Shown here piece after piece: positions 1-7,448 of a stretch of DNA of 64,000 nt. The stretch spans positions 682,001-746,000 of the forward strand of contig NZ_NQMO01000002.1 in NCBI RefSeq assembly GCF_002257645.1, read 5' to 3'. Source of the stretch: Paenibacillus sp. XY044 (GTDB lineage: Bacteria > Bacillota > Bacilli > Paenibacillales > Paenibacillaceae). Positions within the stretch are counted from its first letter, which is position 1; the number at the start of each line of letters is the position of its first letter. Below the pieces are notes generated by a model. The model was not told the DNA's origin. It ran no database searches and was given only the letters and a program-made list of their open reading frames with translations. The position numbers and the translations under genes are program-made.

Positions 1-152
1 TTATCTTCAAAAATCAATCGGATTGTTTAAGCCAATCTCTGTAGGGATGTTACACAAGGTTAACGCACGGATGCGGTGGTACAGAGGATTATTTATTGCA
101 GTGGAGAAGATATGGAAGGTATTGAATGATTTCTCTTGAGGGGGGGATTCAA

Positions 153-572
153 ATGAACACCACATCAAAGAGTAAAACACTTGTTAATACTGTAGTTCAG
201 GTTAGACTGCCAGTTAGAAATATCGATGAATCCGTTGCATGGTATGAACTGAATTTCGGCTTTACACATTGCTGGAAAACTGAAGAAGAATCGGACCTGA
301 AGCTTGAACCAGGACCCTATTTGTTTTTAAAACGAGTAGAACAACCCATTCCAGTCCATATTGTATCGGACGGAAAACCCTATGCGGTACTTTGTATAAA
401 AACATCTGATGTTTTTGAATGTTACCAAAGATTCCTCGATGCAGGTGAAGAAGTAACGGAAATAACGTATACTTGGGGAATTGATCGATTCCCTGAATTC
501 AACGTTACAGACCCTTCAGGCAATGTTATAAATGTAGCGAACTATCCCGATTTACATATTAATGGCTTTTGA
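153..572 (+). CDS. VOC (glyoxalase/bleomycin-resistance fold) family protein
   Basis: A single-domain VOC protein of 139 residues. The two beta-alpha-beta-beta-beta halves are recognisable: an N-terminal strand with 'VQVRLPVRNIDESVAWYE' and a C-terminal 'VTDPSGNVINVANYP', the usual end of this fold. VOC proteins are metal-dependent isomerases, dioxygenases or drug-binding proteins; nothing here fixes the substrate. An upstream in-frame ATG at 126 exists, but a run of seven G (139-146) lies just before the ATG at 153, so 153 is preferred. It stands alone; a related VOC gene lies at 29404 and a dead one at 36680. Confidence 0.8.
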   Translation: MNTTSKSKTLVNTVVQVRLPVRNIDESVAWYELNFGFTHCWKTEEESDLKLEPGPYLFLKRVEQPIPVHIVSDGKPYAVLCIKTSDVFECYQRFLDAGEEVTEITYTWGIDRFPEFNVTDPSGNVINVANYPDLHINGF

Positions 573-573
573 G

Positions 574-662
574 CTATCGGTCCGCGTTTACCAAACGGCG
601 TGATTGAAAGTTTTCACGTAACCGATTCAGAGGGCTATCTTATCATCATTAAAGATTGTTAA
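574..662 (+). pseudogene. possible C-terminal remnant of an unknown gene
   Basis: One frame from 574 reads as a plausible protein tail ending 'SFHVTDSEGYLIIIKDC' before TAA. It resembles the last strands of a VOC-like protein, but it has no start or ribosome site. It may be a leftover of a duplicated VOC gene next to the intact one. Confidence 0.25.
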
Positions 663-670
663 TTTGGTAT

Positions 671-760
671 TCAGCTTACGGGAAACGATAGCTCAATAAA
701 GATATTTGAAGGCAGCCGATCAATAAGACCGGCTGCCTATTTCTAAACTAATGGGCTGGA
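671..760 (+). repeat. interspersed repeat, copy 1
   Basis: Left conserved block 'CTTACGGGAAACGATAGCTC', then a hairpin with arms GGCAGCCG and CGGCTGCC, then the right block 'AACTAATGGGC'. The same architecture recurs at 14980, 20311, 29061, 31614, 36336 and 41160. A copy may double as a weak terminator because the hairpin is followed by 'TATTTCT'. Confidence 0.75.
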
Positions 761-819
761 TAGTTTAAGATTATGTACGACGCCTTATAAAAGGTCATGA
801 TATGCAATCTATTTCTAAA

Positions 820-883
820 GAGCCCGGTGCGGGAAATGCGTACGCCGGGTTCTGTGGGGGTTCGGGCCACCATTTAGGTGGCC
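820..883 (+). mobile_element. group II intron 3' end (domains V and VI), truncated
   Basis: Positions 820-852 form the 33-nt domain V hairpin: GAGCCCGG pairs with CCGGGTTC and the AGC catalytic triad and a GAAA-type tip are visible. It is followed by a domain VI-like hairpin, GGCCACC (865-871) with GGTGGCC (877-883). Domain V is the most conserved part of group II introns. No reverse transcriptase gene or domain I is seen upstream, so this is a 3' fragment; the 3' splice site would lie near 890. Confidence 0.75.
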
Positions 884-1038
884 ATTTCTACCCGGAGTCG
901 GTTACTCAATTTATGGGTAGTTTCCTACCTGATTTTTATGCAAGGCCCAGTAGGCCCCTGTTGTATTACGAATATAATTTCGGTATATCAAGCATGATGT
1001 AGTATAATTTAAAAAAAGACAATGGAGAGTTAAAAGAT

Positions 1039-1704
1039 ATGACGGAAAAGAAAGATAAGAAATTGAACCGGTACGTTCTTACAGAAGAGCTGTATGACAT
1101 ATTGAAGCAACAAATTTTGTCCCACAGGATGGCGGCCGGAGATAAAATAAATATCGATAGCTTGTCTCGGGAACTTGGCGTAAGCAATATTCCGATTAGA
1201 GAATCCTTGTCCCGTCTGGCTTCGGAAGGGTTCGTAACGCTAATTCCGTTTAAGGGGATGTACGTTGCCGAAATGAGTTTGAAGGACATCGACGAAATTT
1301 TTGAGATTCGAAGTCAACTCGAAGATTTGTCGATACGCAAATCGATAACGCATATTCCGCCCCATAGGCTTGAGGCTGTTCTTGAGGACCTTCTATCCCA
1401 CGAACCGGGGCGAGGGGAAGTAGACCGGGAAACCACAATCTTTAAGATGAATGGCGACTTGCACGGCACAATTCTACATTACGCGAAGAACGAAAATTTG
1501 AAGGACATGGTGACAAGCCTGATTCAGCGCATCCATCGATATCTGAATGATACGCGTTGCAACATTGATATGGAAGCCGAAAAGATCGAGCACGAAATCA
1601 TTGTCCGTGCGCTTCTTACGCGCGATACCGAACAGGCTGCAGAGGCAATGCGTAACCATTTAAGGAACGCTCACGAAAGACTTCGTATCAATTTCGAGAA
1701 ATAA
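1039..1704 (+). CDS. GntR-family transcriptional regulator (FadR/FCD type)
   Basis: A DNA-binding repressor of 221 residues. The winged HTH occupies about residues 10-75 ('LGVSNIPIRESLSRLASEG' is the recognition region), followed by an all-helical FCD ligand domain with the Asp/His metal site pattern ('DLHGTILHYAKN', 'EHEIIVRALLTRD'). FCD regulators usually sense the substrate or intermediate of an adjacent sugar-acid or carboxylate pathway. The gene precedes, on the same strand, the operon starting at 1829, whose promoter carries a strong inverted repeat. GGAGAG precedes the ATG. It is the likely pathway repressor; the ligand is unknown. Confidence 0.9.
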   Translation: MTEKKDKKLNRYVLTEELYDILKQQILSHRMAAGDKINIDSLSRELGVSNIPIRESLSRLASEGFVTLIPFKGMYVAEMSLKDIDEIFEIRSQLEDLSIRKSITHIPPHRLEAVLEDLLSHEPGRGEVDRETTIFKMNGDLHGTILHYAKNENLKDMVTSLIQRIHRYLNDTRCNIDMEAEKIEHEIIVRALLTRDTEQAAEAMRNHLRNAHERLRINFEK

Positions 1705-1746
1705 ATAGGGTTAAGTGAATCAGATCGAAAAGCCGGCCCAAGTTTA

Positions 1747-1790
1747 TTTACACCTAAAATCATGTATGATATATTAAAATCGTACATGAT
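1747..1790 (+). promoter_or_regulatory. sigma-A promoter with overlapping inverted-repeat operator
   Basis: TTTACA (1747-1752), a 17-base spacer and TATATT (1770-1775). Overlapping the -10 and start point is the inverted repeat ATCATGTATGAT (1759-1770) / ATCGTACATGAT (1779-1790), 11 of 12 positions matching. It is the probable operator of the GntR protein encoded just upstream. Confidence 0.7.
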
Positions 1791-1828
1791 ATTGTAACCG
1801 CTTTATAATGAATATGGGGGGAGAACCA

Positions 1829-3010
1829 TTGCCAATTACCTCCTTGAAAGTGGCCTTAATAGACGGCCCCATGTATGGGCCACTCTATCGGAGCCTTGAG
1901 GTATTCGAACAAAGATCAGGAATTGCCGTTAACGTCGCATTCAAAGGCACGCATCCGCAGTTGAACGCATTGCTGAAGGAAGCTTTCGAAACGAAAGAGA
2001 GTCCTTTCGATCTCGTGTCCACGCATTCGAAATATGCGCCTTCCCAAGCGGAGCACCTGCTGTCGTTGGATCCCTATTTCGACCAGAGCGCTCTGGCTGA
2101 TTTCTCTCCGACCCTGGTTGAACTTTGCCGGGTTGGAGGGAATCTGAAGAGCATTCCTCGAAACTTTGATGCCAGATTGCTGGTGTATCGTTCGGATCGC
2201 CTTGCCGAACTGAACATCGGCGTACCTGAAACCTGGGAAGAGTTGAGTGAAGCGTCACGCAGGGCTAAAGCGGCGGGCTATACCGGATTGGTTTACCCGG
2301 GCAAGGGGTCAGGACTGTTCGGCACTTTCTTCGAACTGCTGTCCAGCGAGGACGGCAAGCTGTTCGACGAGCGGCTCCAACCGGCGTTCAACAGCGCGGC
2401 TGGCCTTGCGGCGTTACAGCGGCTGCGGGAGTGGTATAAAGAAGGATTGACTCCTGAAGGTCTGCCGGAGATGGAGTACGACGAAGTATCGGCCAACTTC
2501 CGCAACGGGGACAGCACGTTCGTCACGGATTGGCCGGGCTATTTCAGCCTGTTGACCGATCATGCGTCTCCGTTGGCCGGGCGCTTCGACTTGGCATTAA
2601 CGCCGGCGGGCTCGCAAGGCAGACGCGCCGTCTACTGCGGCAGCCATTCGTTCGCAGTTCTTGCTGGAACGCGGCATCCGGAACAAGCTGTGCAGTTGCT
2701 GCGTCATCTGACCTCTCACGAGAGCCAGCTCTTCGATGCGCACCACGGTCATGTGCCGGTCAGAACGTCGGTAATGGACAAGCTGAAAAAAGCGGCGGCC
2801 GAGGATGCATTGGAAGCACGCAGGTTGTCTCTATTGGAGGAAACGATTCTTACGAGCGTGGTCATTCCTCCGAAGTTCCCGGAATATCCGCTAACGGAAG
2901 ACATTCTCTGGCAGACTTTTCAAAGAGCAATCGTCGGTCGTCTCGAGCCGCAGGAGGCGCTGGATAAGGCGGCCTTCGAAATCGGCAAGGTAGTTGGAGC
3001 GTACAGGTAA
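1829..3010 (+). CDS. solute-binding-like protein without signal peptide (SBP family 1)
   Basis: About 393 residues with the fold of family 1 sugar-binding proteins: strand 'LKVALIDGPMYGPLYRSLEVF', 'PFDLVSTHSKYAPSQ', 'GVPETWEELSEASRRAKAAG' and 'VTDWPGYFSLL' are typical landmarks. The normal lipoprotein or Sec leader is missing; the mature fold begins within a few residues of the start. GGGGGGAG (1815-1822) places translation at TTG 1829 rather than ATG 1808. No permease or ATPase gene is linked. It is first in an operon of sugar-acid catabolic enzymes, so a cytoplasmic sensing or carrier role is possible, or it uses transporter parts elsewhere. Confidence 0.75.
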   Translation: MPITSLKVALIDGPMYGPLYRSLEVFEQRSGIAVNVAFKGTHPQLNALLKEAFETKESPFDLVSTHSKYAPSQAEHLLSLDPYFDQSALADFSPTLVELCRVGGNLKSIPRNFDARLLVYRSDRLAELNIGVPETWEELSEASRRAKAAGYTGLVYPGKGSGLFGTFFELLSSEDGKLFDERLQPAFNSAAGLAALQRLREWYKEGLTPEGLPEMEYDEVSANFRNGDSTFVTDWPGYFSLLTDHASPLAGRFDLALTPAGSQGRRAVYCGSHSFAVLAGTRHPEQAVQLLRHLTSHESQLFDAHHGHVPVRTSVMDKLKKAAAEDALEARRLSLLEETILTSVVIPPKFPEYPLTEDILWQTFQRAIVGRLEPQEALDKAAFEIGKVVGAYR

Positions 3011-3040
3011 ACGATTTTGGATAAGGAGGTCGGCGAATCT

Positions 3041-3808
3041 ATGATGCTGGAAGATCAGGTATGCATCATAACGGGCGGAGGTTCAGGTATCGGCGAAGTC
3101 GCAGCGGAGCGATTCGCGGAGGAAGGTGCCAGCGTCGTCATCGTGGATATCGACGAGGCGAGTGGTCAGCGGGTAGCGGAAAGCATCTCGTCCAAGCCGG
3201 GGAGACGGCGGGCCTATGCGATCAAGGCGGATGTGTCATCGGAGCAGGATGTACAAAGAGCTGTCGCTGAAGTCGAAGAGCGCTTAGGTCGTATCGACAT
3301 CCTGTTTAATAATGCAGCGACCATCTTGCCCAAGGCGTTGGAAGAGGTCACGGTAGACGAATGGACCCGGGTTATTAATATCAACCTCAAGAGTGTTTTT
3401 CTGATGATCAAGACGTGCATCCCTGCGCTTCGCATGTCGCAAGGGAACATCGTCAATATGGCTTCGCTGAACGGTCTTATCGGCCAGAAGCAAAATGCGG
3501 TATACGCTTCGACGAAGGGCGCAATCGTGGCGCTTACGAAAGCGTTAGCACTTGATTATGCGCCGGACGGCGTCAGGGTAAATTGTCTGTGCCCTGCCGG
3601 AGTCATGACACCGCTCTTAGAGAAGTGGAGGTTTGAGCAAGAAGATCCGGAGGAGACGACTCGCCTCCTTAATAATATGCATCCTCTCGGCCGGCCCGCC
3701 GATTCCGAGGAAATCGCCGATGCTGCGTTATTTCTGGCTTCGCGCGGCTCGCGGTTCGTTACAGGCGTGGCGCTGCCGGTTGACGGTGGAGCGTCTCTTG
3801 GATACTAA
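3041..3808 (+). CDS. SDR-family oxidoreductase (first of operon)
   Basis: A classical short-chain dehydrogenase of 255 residues. The cofactor motif GGGSGIG lies near residue 13 and 'VDIDEAS' (acidic after strand 2) suggests NAD(H). 'NNAA', the catalytic Ser in 'NMASLNG', 'YASTK' (Tyr-x-x-x-Lys) and the closing 'VDGG' are present. AAGGAGGT at 3023-3030 selects ATG 3041. It sits 30 bp after the binding-protein gene and before a sugar-acid dehydratase, so it probably oxidises a sugar or a 2-keto-3-deoxy sugar acid. Which of the two SDRs does which step cannot be told. Confidence 0.9.
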   Translation: MMLEDQVCIITGGGSGIGEVAAERFAEEGASVVIVDIDEASGQRVAESISSKPGRRRAYAIKADVSSEQDVQRAVAEVEERLGRIDILFNNAATILPKALEEVTVDEWTRVININLKSVFLMIKTCIPALRMSQGNIVNMASLNGLIGQKQNAVYASTKGAIVALTKALALDYAPDGVRVNCLCPAGVMTPLLEKWRFEQEDPEETTRLLNNMHPLGRPADSEEIADAALFLASRGSRFVTGVALPVDGGASLGY

Positions 3809-3840
3809 TTTCACCATTACACCTGAAGGATGATGACTCT

Positions 3841-4938
3841 ATGAAAATTACAAAAGCGGAAAGCTTCATTTTGCATGTCCCGATTACTCCGCCGATTACC
3901 GATGCCATTAATATGGCCACGCATTGGGGAGTTACTGGAGTTCACATCGAAACGGATGAAGGTATTGTCGGCTACGGCTATACCGGTACGACGGCTAAAG
4001 GCGATGAAATGATCGCCGAGACGATCGACCGGTATTATGCACCCGCGCTTATCGGTAAAGACCCGTTTAACGTCAAACAAATTTGGGACGAGCTCCGCTT
4101 CGGTCCGATGCACTGGATCGGACGCTCGGGCATTACGCATATGGCGCTAGCAGCCGTCGACATCGCGTTGTGGGACATTATGTCCAAGGCGGCCGGAAAA
4201 CCGCTGTGGCAATATTTGGGCGGCCATAAGCCGGATAAGATTAAAGCATACAATACGAACGGCGGCTGGCTGAACTGGAGCAAGGACCAATTGATTAAAG
4301 ACATCACAGGGATTCTGGAGCAAGGCTTTACGGCAGTCAAGATGAAAGTCGGTAAGCCGGATCCACGGGAGGACTTCGATCGGGTGCAGGCCGTCCGGCG
4401 TGCAATCGGTGATGAGGTCGGTCTAATGATCGACGTCAACCAGCAATGGAACATTACGACCGCCATGACCTGGGGCAAGAAACTGGAGCAGTTCGATTTG
4501 ATCTGGCTGGAAGAACCGCTCAATCCGGACGACATTTCGGGACACCGCAAGCTTGCGGATGAATTGAGCGTTCCTATCGCGCTTGGAGAGCATGTGTACA
4601 ATAAGTACGCTTTCCGGGACTATATCACCCAAGGAGCCGTCGAGTACGTACAGGTGGACGTTACTCGGGTAGCCGGGATCACCGAATGGCTTCAGGTTGC
4701 AGGCCTTGCTGCTGCTCACGATCTTCCTGTGTGTCCTCATGTCGGGGATATGGGACAAATCCATCAGCACCTTGTGGCCGCTACGCCGAACGCGATTATG
4801 CTGGAATACATCCCTTGGATCAGGCACATTTTCGAAGAACCGATTAACGTAGTCAATGGCTACTACACGCTCCCGCAACAGCCGGGCGCTTCGACGGCGA
4901 TTATTCCTCGCTATTTTAACGAATATCGGGTCAGGTAA
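3841..4938 (+). CDS. enolase-superfamily sugar-acid dehydratase (mandelate racemase subgroup)
   Basis: A 365-residue protein with the N-terminal capping domain and TIM barrel of this superfamily. Visible active-site pieces are 'AVKMKVG' (Lys-x-Lys), metal ligands in 'MIDVNQQW', 'WLEEPL' and 'ALGEHVY', and the Asp/His pair in 'QVDVTRVAGI' and 'CPHVGDMG'. The Lys-x-Lys plus His/Asp set is that of the mandelate racemase branch, most of whose members dehydrate aldonic acids. With two SDRs and an FAH-type hydrolase this suggests an L-fuconate, L-rhamnonate or related dehydratase. The exact substrate is inferred from context. Confidence 0.88.
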   Translation: MKITKAESFILHVPITPPITDAINMATHWGVTGVHIETDEGIVGYGYTGTTAKGDEMIAETIDRYYAPALIGKDPFNVKQIWDELRFGPMHWIGRSGITHMALAAVDIALWDIMSKAAGKPLWQYLGGHKPDKIKAYNTNGGWLNWSKDQLIKDITGILEQGFTAVKMKVGKPDPREDFDRVQAVRRAIGDEVGLMIDVNQQWNITTAMTWGKKLEQFDLIWLEEPLNPDDISGHRKLADELSVPIALGEHVYNKYAFRDYITQGAVEYVQVDVTRVAGITEWLQVAGLAAAHDLPVCPHVGDMGQIHQHLVAATPNAIMLEYIPWIRHIFEEPINVVNGYYTLPQQPGASTAIIPRYFNEYRVR

Positions 4939-5040
4939 TCAGGCACATCGTTAAATAGGCCACGAATAGCAGAGCAACTATGGCATAGTTGTTGTGTCGC
5001 CTGTTGGACATAACATTCGTACAAATCGGGGGGGACTGAA

Positions 5041-5814
5041 ATGATATTACGCAACAAGACGGTGATCATCACCGGGGCTGGCTCCGGAATCGGCAAAAGC
5101 TCGGCGCTATTGTTCGCCCGCAAAGGGGCTACCGTGATCGTTAACGATCTTCAAGAGTCTGCCGGCGAGCAGACGGTTAAGGAAATCCGGGATGCCGGGG
5201 GCATCGCCCACTTTATCCAGGCCGACGTTACCGACGTGCAGTCGGTTCAAGCAATGGTGGACAAGGCTTTGAATCTTGTCGGCCATATTGACGTGCTGTT
5301 CAACAATGCAGGCATTAGCGGAGTCGGCATGATACACGAGATTGAGCCGGAGCAATGGGACAAGGTCATCAGCGTGAATATCCGCGGCGTGTTCTTGCCT
5401 ACCAAGTACGTAGTGCCTCATATGATGGAGCGCAGATCGGGCAGCATTATTCATATGTCCTCTTGCATTGCCGAGATCGGATTGGCGAGGAGAGCTTCTT
5501 ACGCCGCGACCAAAGGGGCGGTGCTTGCTTTAACAAAGTCCATGCAGGTGGATTATGCGCCCTATAATATTCGAGTCAACGCCTTGCTGCCGGGAACGAT
5601 TCTAACCCCTTTCGTGGAGAACTATCTTAAAACCTCCTATGCCGACCCAGAGGAGGGTAAGCGCTCGTTGAAATCCAGACAGCTCAGCAATGACCTTGGC
5701 AGCCCGGAAGACGTAGCGAATGCGGCACTCTTCCTCGCTTCCGATGAATCCAAATTCATGATGGGATCGCCTCTCTACATCGATGGGGGAGTCACGTTCG
5801 GCAAGAACGCATAA
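5041..5814 (+). CDS. SDR-family oxidoreductase (second of operon)
   Basis: A 257-residue classical SDR. It has GAGSGIG near the N-terminus, 'NNAGISG', the catalytic Ser in 'HMSSCIAEIG', 'YAATK' and a C-terminal 'IDGGVTFG'. 'VNDLQES' after strand 2 again favours NAD(H). A run of seven G lies nine bases before ATG 5041. It is followed within 20 bp by the FAH-family hydrolase gene. In the characterised pathway the dehydrogenase just before the hydrolase oxidises 2-keto-3-deoxy acid to the 2,4-diketo acid, so this gene is the better candidate for that step. Confidence 0.9.
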   Translation: MILRNKTVIITGAGSGIGKSSALLFARKGATVIVNDLQESAGEQTVKEIRDAGGIAHFIQADVTDVQSVQAMVDKALNLVGHIDVLFNNAGISGVGMIHEIEPEQWDKVISVNIRGVFLPTKYVVPHMMERRSGSIIHMSSCIAEIGLARRASYAATKGAVLALTKSMQVDYAPYNIRVNALLPGTILTPFVENYLKTSYADPEEGKRSLKSRQLSNDLGSPEDVANAALFLASDESKFMMGSPLYIDGGVTFGKNA

Positions 5815-5834
5815 TCAAAGGGAGTGAAAAAAAG

Positions 5835-6743
5835 ATGAGGTTGGCAACGATTGAACAACAAGGCGAGTATCGCCTCGTAATTGAACAGGACAGCCATATT
5901 ATCGATATCGGTAAAGCGTTGGAGGCTTACCCGGCGGAGGGAATTCCAACCAACGTTATGGAAGTTATTGCAGGCGGTGAACAGGGACTTGAGCGATTAA
6001 GGGCGTACCTGGCCGCGCTTCCAAACGAAGGTTCTTCGGATACAGGCTATGTTCTGGATGGAAATGATCAAGTCTATGGCCCGAGCGTAACCCGTCCCGG
6101 CAAAATCATCTGTATCGGACTGAACTACCGTCGACATGCGGAAGAGACCCATGCGCCGATTCCGGAATACCCGATTATTTTCAATAAATTCAATAATACG
6201 TTAACCGGACACGGGCATGACATAGCCCTGCCCAACCGGGTTACTCAAGAGGTAGATTATGAGGCTGAACTCGTGATTGTCATCGGGAAGAAGGCAAAAT
6301 ATGTACGGAAGGAAGGAGCGTTGGACTATGTGTTCGGGTATACGAACGTGAACGATCTGTCGGCCCGCGACTTGCAAATGAGAACCCCCCAATGGCTGAT
6401 TGGGAAGTCCTGCGACCACTTCAGCCCGTTGGGACCCTATCTGGTCACCTCCGATGAAGTCGGCAACCCGAATCAGCTGGCTATACAGTCCACCGTAAAC
6501 GGGGAAATTCGCCAGCAGTCCAACACATCCGATATGATTTTTTCCTGTGAAGAAATCGTAAGCTACATCTCGCAGCATATGACGCTCGACCCGGGGGACA
6601 TTATTTTGACAGGAACCCCGGAAGGCGTTGTGCTTGGTTATCCCGAAGATCGACGCGTCTACTTGAAGCATGGAGATGTTGTTACCATAGAAATCGAGAA
6701 GTTGGGTAAATTGACCAATCGCATGGTGGACGAACCGTATTAA
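5835..6743 (+). CDS. fumarylacetoacetate hydrolase-family protein (2,4-diketo acid hydrolase candidate)
   Basis: 302 residues with a divergent N-terminal domain and the C-terminal FAH fold. 'ICIGLNYRRHAEET' opens the domain; metal ligands are in 'EVDYEAELVIVIGKKAK' (two Glu) and 'GYTNVNDLSARDLQ' (Asp); 'GKSCDHFSPLGPYLV' and 'GDIILTGTPEGV' are conserved landmarks. The family cleaves C-C bonds of diketo acids with Mg or Mn. In the non-phosphorylative L-fucose/L-rhamnose routes such a protein splits 2,4-diketo-3-deoxy acid into pyruvate and lactate; here that role is inferred from the operon. It is the last gene before a 700-bp gap. Confidence 0.88.
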   Translation: MRLATIEQQGEYRLVIEQDSHIIDIGKALEAYPAEGIPTNVMEVIAGGEQGLERLRAYLAALPNEGSSDTGYVLDGNDQVYGPSVTRPGKIICIGLNYRRHAEETHAPIPEYPIIFNKFNNTLTGHGHDIALPNRVTQEVDYEAELVIVIGKKAKYVRKEGALDYVFGYTNVNDLSARDLQMRTPQWLIGKSCDHFSPLGPYLVTSDEVGNPNQLAIQSTVNGEIRQQSNTSDMIFSCEEIVSYISQHMTLDPGDIILTGTPEGVVLGYPEDRRVYLKHGDVVTIEIEKLGKLTNRMVDEPY

Positions 6744-6875
6744 AGATAGAAAGGTGAAAAACACGAATTGAACACGCAAACATTATTTGGGAGAACATAG
6801 TGGAATACATTTTTGTATGACAGCATGGTACATTGCAATTAAGAAGTCTTATACACAATGGAATAACGTATTAAT

Positions 6876-6917
6876 TGTTGTGCGGAACGCTATGCGTCAA
6901 CACGACTCCGCACAACA
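6876..6917. terminator. long inverted repeat after the sugar-acid operon
   Basis: TGTTGTGCGGA (6876-6886) and TCCGCACAACA (6907-6917) pair over 11 bp. The 20-base loop holds its own small palindrome ACGCTATGCGT. There is no clear T-run, so it is either a weak terminator of the upstream operon or an operator. Confidence 0.4.
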
Positions 6918-7013
6918 TCCGCTCTTTAGTGTAAGGAGATAATTGAAAATCATTATTTTTTGGCATTTAAGACAGACAAGACGGTTTAGTGTACTTCAGC
7001 ACCCTCCCGTATA

Positions 7014-7273
7014 CTCCCCGATCAAAGTTCCTAAAGTGGCAACTACGGCGAAAACACCTGCGCTTACTCCCAACACAGCCCGGGAAATCATAAGCATTGC
7101 ATGATCTGGGCTTTGAACAAAGATGATATTGCCGAAAACGAAGATACATAGTGCTGCCTATAATATAGCTTTTTTCGATCTACATTTGATGTGATTGCGA
7201 TTAGAATCGGCGTACCGACTGCGTAGGCAATGGAATACACAGTAACTATTTGTCCGGCAAGACCTATGGATAC
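7014..7273 (-). pseudogene. MFS transporter remnant (DHA1-like)
   Basis: Read on the minus strand the region encodes the early part of a drug/sugar efflux MFS protein: 'GLAGQIVTVYSIAYAVG', then 'ITSNVDRKKAIL', an in-frame TAG at 7160-7158, then 'FVFGNIIFVQSPDHAMLMI' and 'VLGVSAGVFAVVATLG'. That is transmembrane segments 2-4 with the A-like loop. Both ends are missing. The stop and truncations mean it is dead. Confidence 0.75.
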
Positions 7274-7448
7274 ATTTTATATAGCCCTTCATAAACGCTT
7301 CTGATCCCGCATTTTCCGAATACAAAATTGATACTGAATCTAAATGAATTAAAACAATATTTCAACGGGCTTCCTACGCATCAGGATATCCTTGGCTATG
7401 ATCGTATGTGCCAATATATACAAATTCATGAAAAGGAGACTTGTTGTC

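Noticed and set aside
802..1002. 66-codon plus-strand frame over the intron tail
   Set aside because: The DNA is explained by group II intron domains V and VI; the frame has no ribosome site.
1808..1828. ATG 1808 as start of the binding-protein gene, possibly giving a signal peptide
   Set aside because: The added residues are MNMGGEP-like, not hydrophobic, and the ribosome site lies inside them.
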